DNA of 16,031 nucleotides from Gammaproteobacteria bacterium (lineage in GTDB: Bacteria > Pseudomonadota > Gammaproteobacteria > Eutrophobiales > Eutrophobiaceae). Each line of letters starts with the position of its first letter. Position 1 is the stretch's first letter. Positions 13,981 to 16,031 of this stretch are shown here, piece by piece. A program made the position numbers and the translations under genes. Where the stretch lies: NCBI GenBank assembly GCA_015661095.1, contig JACVQI010000062.1, forward strand, positions 1 through 16,031, given 5' to 3'. The notes under the pieces are model-generated. The model was not told the origin of the DNA, made no database searches, and saw nothing but the letters and a program-made list of their open reading frames with translations.

Positions 13981-14209
13981 GGAAGTTCTGAATAAATTAT
14001 CCATGAATTATCAGAGCACGAAAAACAAAAATCACATTTTTTGTTTTTCACTCGCCACCCCCGTGTGGCCCGCAGTGAAGCGGCAACACCAAGGTGTTGT
14101 GCAAACCGGCAATCCTGCCGGTTTGTCTCACATTTTCAATCCCCTTTAGCGGGATTGAAAATGGCGGCGCCTCCATGTACCGCAGAAACTCTGACACATC
14201 AGAGTTTCT
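13981..14209. repeat. Multi-hairpin intergenic element, copy B, with extra internal hairpins
   Basis: The opening GGAAGTTCTGAATAA matches copy A (8511) at 14 of 15 bases. Stem 1 is TCTGA...TCAGA with two bulges. Stem 2 is GAAAAACAAAAA/TTTTTGTTTTTC (14020-14031, 14038-14049), 12 bp and perfect. About 80 bases then intervene that copy A lacks, including CAAACCGGCA/TGCCGGTTTG (14102-14111, 14116-14125). The shared stem CATTTTCAATCCC/GGGATTGAAAATG (14131-14143, 14151-14163) follows. A final stem AGAAACTCTGA/TCAGAGTTTCT (14184-14194, 14199-14209) reaches the stop codon of the convergent gene. The stems are conserved in order but not in base sequence, which suggests that structure matters. Confidence 0.7.
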
Positions 14210-14457
14210 TAAGCCAGGGTCTTCTCAGGATCTTCGTCCGTATTCTTTAACAAATTCTCGATCAGGGTTTTTGCCTCGGTCACATTTTCCGCAGCCTCCG
14301 CTGTCGCAACTTCTATGCTGGCGCAGTTGATGATGATGTCGACCTCCTGTTTAGTGAGGATATGTTTTTTCAGTAAGGCATCCAGTAACATTTTTAAGAT
14401 GGCCATGGCGGCAATGCCGTTGGCGCTGCCGGTCTTATCTTGATGGGCGAATTTCAT
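14209..14457 (-). CDS. Small conserved-looking hypothetical protein, helical
   Basis: I do not recognise this 82-residue protein. It has no signal peptide. Residues about 12-30 form an Ala/Leu/Met-rich helix (NGIAAMAILKMLLDALL), followed by KKHILTKQEVDIIINCA, a pattern of two short helices split by a Leu-Thr turn. An Ala/Glu-rich amphipathic helix fills residues about 46-72, and the tail is acidic (NTDEDPEKTLA). The composition suggests a soluble helical bundle, perhaps dimeric. AGGA lies 10 bases before the ATG. It follows the APC permease gene on the same strand after 82 bases, so cotranscription is possible. Its stop codon overlaps the last hairpin of the repeat element, which could end its transcript. 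Confidence 0.6.
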   Translation of the reverse strand: MKFAHQDKTGSANGIAAMAILKMLLDALLKKHILTKQEVDIIINCASIEVATAEAAENVTEAKTLIENLLKNTDEDPEKTLA

Positions 14458-14539
14458 AGCATCGTATTCCTGTTTGGTTGCAATATTAAGGTTTGGTTAG
14501 CAGCTTGTCCTGCATCCTATTCCAGATTCATCGTCAAAA

Positions 14540-15823
14540 CTACGATCGGTGCAAGATAAAGTACAACAATATTCCCGTGAGGATGGTTAATATCGCAGCC
14601 AGCATCTCCCACGGATTCCGGAATGCCGCTAGTCCGGCGAACAGCAAGGTGAAGCAGATAAAGACTAATGGCGCCCAGGGGTAGGCCGGCAATTGCACGG
14701 CCAGTGCGGGATTGCGCCGGACCAGCACAAACAGGCTGGCAACCGTCGCCGCCGCGCTGATCCCCAGGGTAAAACCGAGATAAGACAATAACTCCCGCAA
14801 ACTCGTTATCCACACCACCACGATGGCCAGTAAGGCCTGCATGATGATGGCGCCATGTGGTGCATCACGGGTGAATTTCAATGCGCCAGGCATGAGGCCA
14901 TCCTCCGCCATCTGCGCATAAACCCTGGGACCGATCATGACCATGGCGGAAAGCGAGGTAAACAAGGCTACGATGATGATGGCCCTGATAACTTTAGCCA
15001 GTGACTCACCACCCAGCACCGAGGCCGCGATTACCGCGACATCCTCCTTGAAACTCACGGCAGCGGGATCCGGTGCAAACACGAATATCGTATTCAATAG
15101 CAGATAGATGATAGTGGTGATGATAGTGGCCTGGAGTATGGCCCTGGGTACCATCTGGCGGGCATTGTCCACCTCACCGGCGACATAGATCGCGGCATTA
15201 AAGCCGGAGTAGCTGAATGAGATCCACATGAGGGTGGTGGCAAAAGCAGTGAGGGAAAAGCCGCCACTGTCCGTGGCCTGGTAGGCCCGCACACCCTCCC
15301 ATTCAGCAAATCCCGGCCCGAAGGCGACACTGCCGATAAAAAACACTATCAACAGCAGCTTCAAGGCCACGGTAATATTCTGTATTGCCGCGCCATGCCT
15401 GACCCGAAACCCATGAATGACTAACGCCGCCAGGATGGCCAGCGTAGCGACGATATTCCCAGTGAGTTTGGTACTGCTGGAACCGGGTAATAAATAGACC
15501 GCGAAGGTAATGGCGGCATAGGCAATGGCGCCGGTAAATCCGGCCAGCAGCGAGATCCAGCCGGCGATAAACCCCGCGAGGGGATGGACGTTTCGGGACA
15601 GAAACAGATATTCTCCGCCGGAGTAAGGCAGCAACCGGGACAAAGCGCCATAGCTGATCGCGCCACAGATGGCGATGATGCCGCCGATGAGCCAGGCGAC
15701 CAGCACCAGCACGGGCGAGCCGAGATCACCCAGGGCAAAACCGGACGTAGTGAACACCCCGGCGCCAATCATATTGGCGATAACCAGGCCAATAAGAGTA
15801 ACCAATCCCAGATTGGAGCGCAT
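14540..15823 (-). CDS. APC superfamily amino-acid permease
   Basis: The 427-residue protein has about twelve hydrophobic segments. TM1 carries the broken-helix substrate motif GLVIANMIGAGVFTTSG at 12-28, the best-known signature of amino acid/polyamine/organocation permeases. The TM6 region reads MWISFSYSGFNAAIYVAGEV (about 199-218), with the Phe-Ser-Tyr-Ser-Gly-Phe-Asn stretch lining the binding site. PRVYAQMAEDGLMP follows in the cytoplasmic loop after TM8. The protein most likely imports or exchanges amino acids; specificity is not readable. The ATG lies 6 bases after the methyltransferase stop, so the two genes are cotranscribed, and its ribosome-binding site is weak, fitting translational coupling. 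Confidence 0.9.
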   Translation of the reverse strand: MRSNLGLVTLIGLVIANMIGAGVFTTSGFALGDLGSPVLVLVAWLIGGIIAICGAISYGALSRLLPYSGGEYLFLSRNVHPLAGFIAGWISLLAGFTGAIAYAAITFAVYLLPGSSSTKLTGNIVATLAILAALVIHGFRVRHGAAIQNITVALKLLLIVFFIGSVAFGPGFAEWEGVRAYQATDSGGFSLTAFATTLMWISFSYSGFNAAIYVAGEVDNARQMVPRAILQATIITTIIYLLLNTIFVFAPDPAAVSFKEDVAVIAASVLGGESLAKVIRAIIIVALFTSLSAMVMIGPRVYAQMAEDGLMPGALKFTRDAPHGAIIMQALLAIVVVWITSLRELLSYLGFTLGISAAATVASLFVLVRRNPALAVQLPAYPWAPLVFICFTLLFAGLAAFRNPWEMLAAILTILTGILLYFILHRS

Positions 15824-15829
15824 GGCGTA

Positions 15830-16031
15830 TCAGTGCTTTACAAACCGGCGCATGAAGGTTTCCTTGAATCCAGGTATGGTGATGTCTTCCTGCAAACTGA
15901 ACCCAGCCGCTTCGATTTCCCGGGTGAATACCTCCTTGGTATCCCGAACGTGCTGCAAAATAAACTCGGATGATTTCCCGGGAATCTTATCGTAGTCAAC
16001 CACGATAAACTGGCCACCCGGCCGCAAGGCC
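15830..16031 (-). CDS. C-terminal part of a SAM-dependent methyltransferase (truncated by the window edge)
   Basis: The frame is open at the right edge, and the visible 67 or so residues begin inside a Rossmann-fold methyltransferase: LRPGGQFIVVDYDKIPGKSS is the typical strand-5 region (L-K/R-P-G-G-x-x-x-x-x-D), followed by REIEAAGFSLQED, the usual helix and strand near the C-terminus. The SAM-binding motif I lies outside the window. The TTG at 16027 that could start a short ORF is simply the Leu of LRPGG. It lies immediately upstream of the APC permease gene. The methyl acceptor is unknown. Confidence 0.8.
   Translation of the reverse strand, partial: ALRPGGQFIVVDYDKIPGKSSEFILQHVRDTKEVFTREIEAAGFSLQEDITIPGFKETFMRRFVKH

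Noticed and set aside
13981..14209. Copy B as a CRISPR array or a classic MITE
   Set aside because: The repeats are inverted stem-loops of different sequence, not regularly spaced direct repeats. No clear terminal inverted repeats or target-site duplications could be identified at the ends.
1..16031. A defence system, prophage or biosynthetic cluster
   Set aside because: No integrase, nuclease-helicase set, toxin-antitoxin pair, transposase, reverse transcriptase or synthetase genes are present. The GIY-YIG protein belongs to the housekeeping YhbQ family.

Overview
The window is about 16 kb of gene-dense bacterial chromosome. Gene families and the roughly 50-55% GC feel of the coding DNA suggest a free-living proteobacterium, most likely a gammaproteobacterium: a YcbL/GloC-type glyoxalase, a YhbQ-type GIY-YIG protein, a CspA-type cold-shock protein and a bacterial single-RRM protein. 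No rRNA, tRNA, CRISPR array, phage gene or transposase is visible. The species cannot be named from the sequence alone.

Layout. (1) 1-4645: the tail or whole of a cyclic-nucleotide-binding protein (+) converges on a tight minus-strand operon that reads thiI - gloC - ABC ATPase - fused substrate-binding protein/permease, with gaps of 3 and 12 bases and one 4-base overlap. It joins a tRNA/thiamine sulfur enzyme, a glutathione-thioester hydrolase and a betaine/ergothioneine-type importer. (2) 4646-4983: a gene-poor gap with what looks like a decayed PAS-GGDEF junction. (3) 4984-7707 (-): a ten-repeat Sel1 protein directly followed by a eukaryotic-type UDP-glucose pyrophosphorylase. (4) 7708-8498 (+): a cold-shock protein and an RRM RNA-binding protein separated by two perfect hairpins. 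(5) 8674-9129 (-): a dimeric all-alpha dUTPase. (6) 9130-9998: the longest gene-free stretch. It is not empty: it holds a plausible promoter, a plus-strand transcript region with mutually exclusive hairpins ending in an intrinsic terminator, a second plus-strand terminator with a C-rich loop and T8 tail, another perfect 13-bp hairpin, and an extragenic-repeat-like palindrome. (7) 9999-11696 (-): MATE efflux pump and GIY-YIG protein. (8) 11780-13948 (+): TauE/SafE-type exporter and an MFS (AAHS-like) transporter. (9) 14209-16031 (-): the end of a SAM-dependent methyltransferase, an APC amino-acid permease and a small unknown protein.

The most distinctive non-coding signal is a pair of related multi-hairpin elements (8511-8654 and 13981-14209), each filling the gap between two convergent genes, with matching stem-loops in the same order; the second copy carries about 80 extra bases of hairpins. 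The second signal is the structured RNA-like region at 9267-9778. The coding part is mostly ordinary metabolism and transport, with six transport proteins in four systems; the clearest functional hypothesis there is that the ABC importer beside thiI and gloC carries a sulfur-containing betaine rather than a plain osmolyte.
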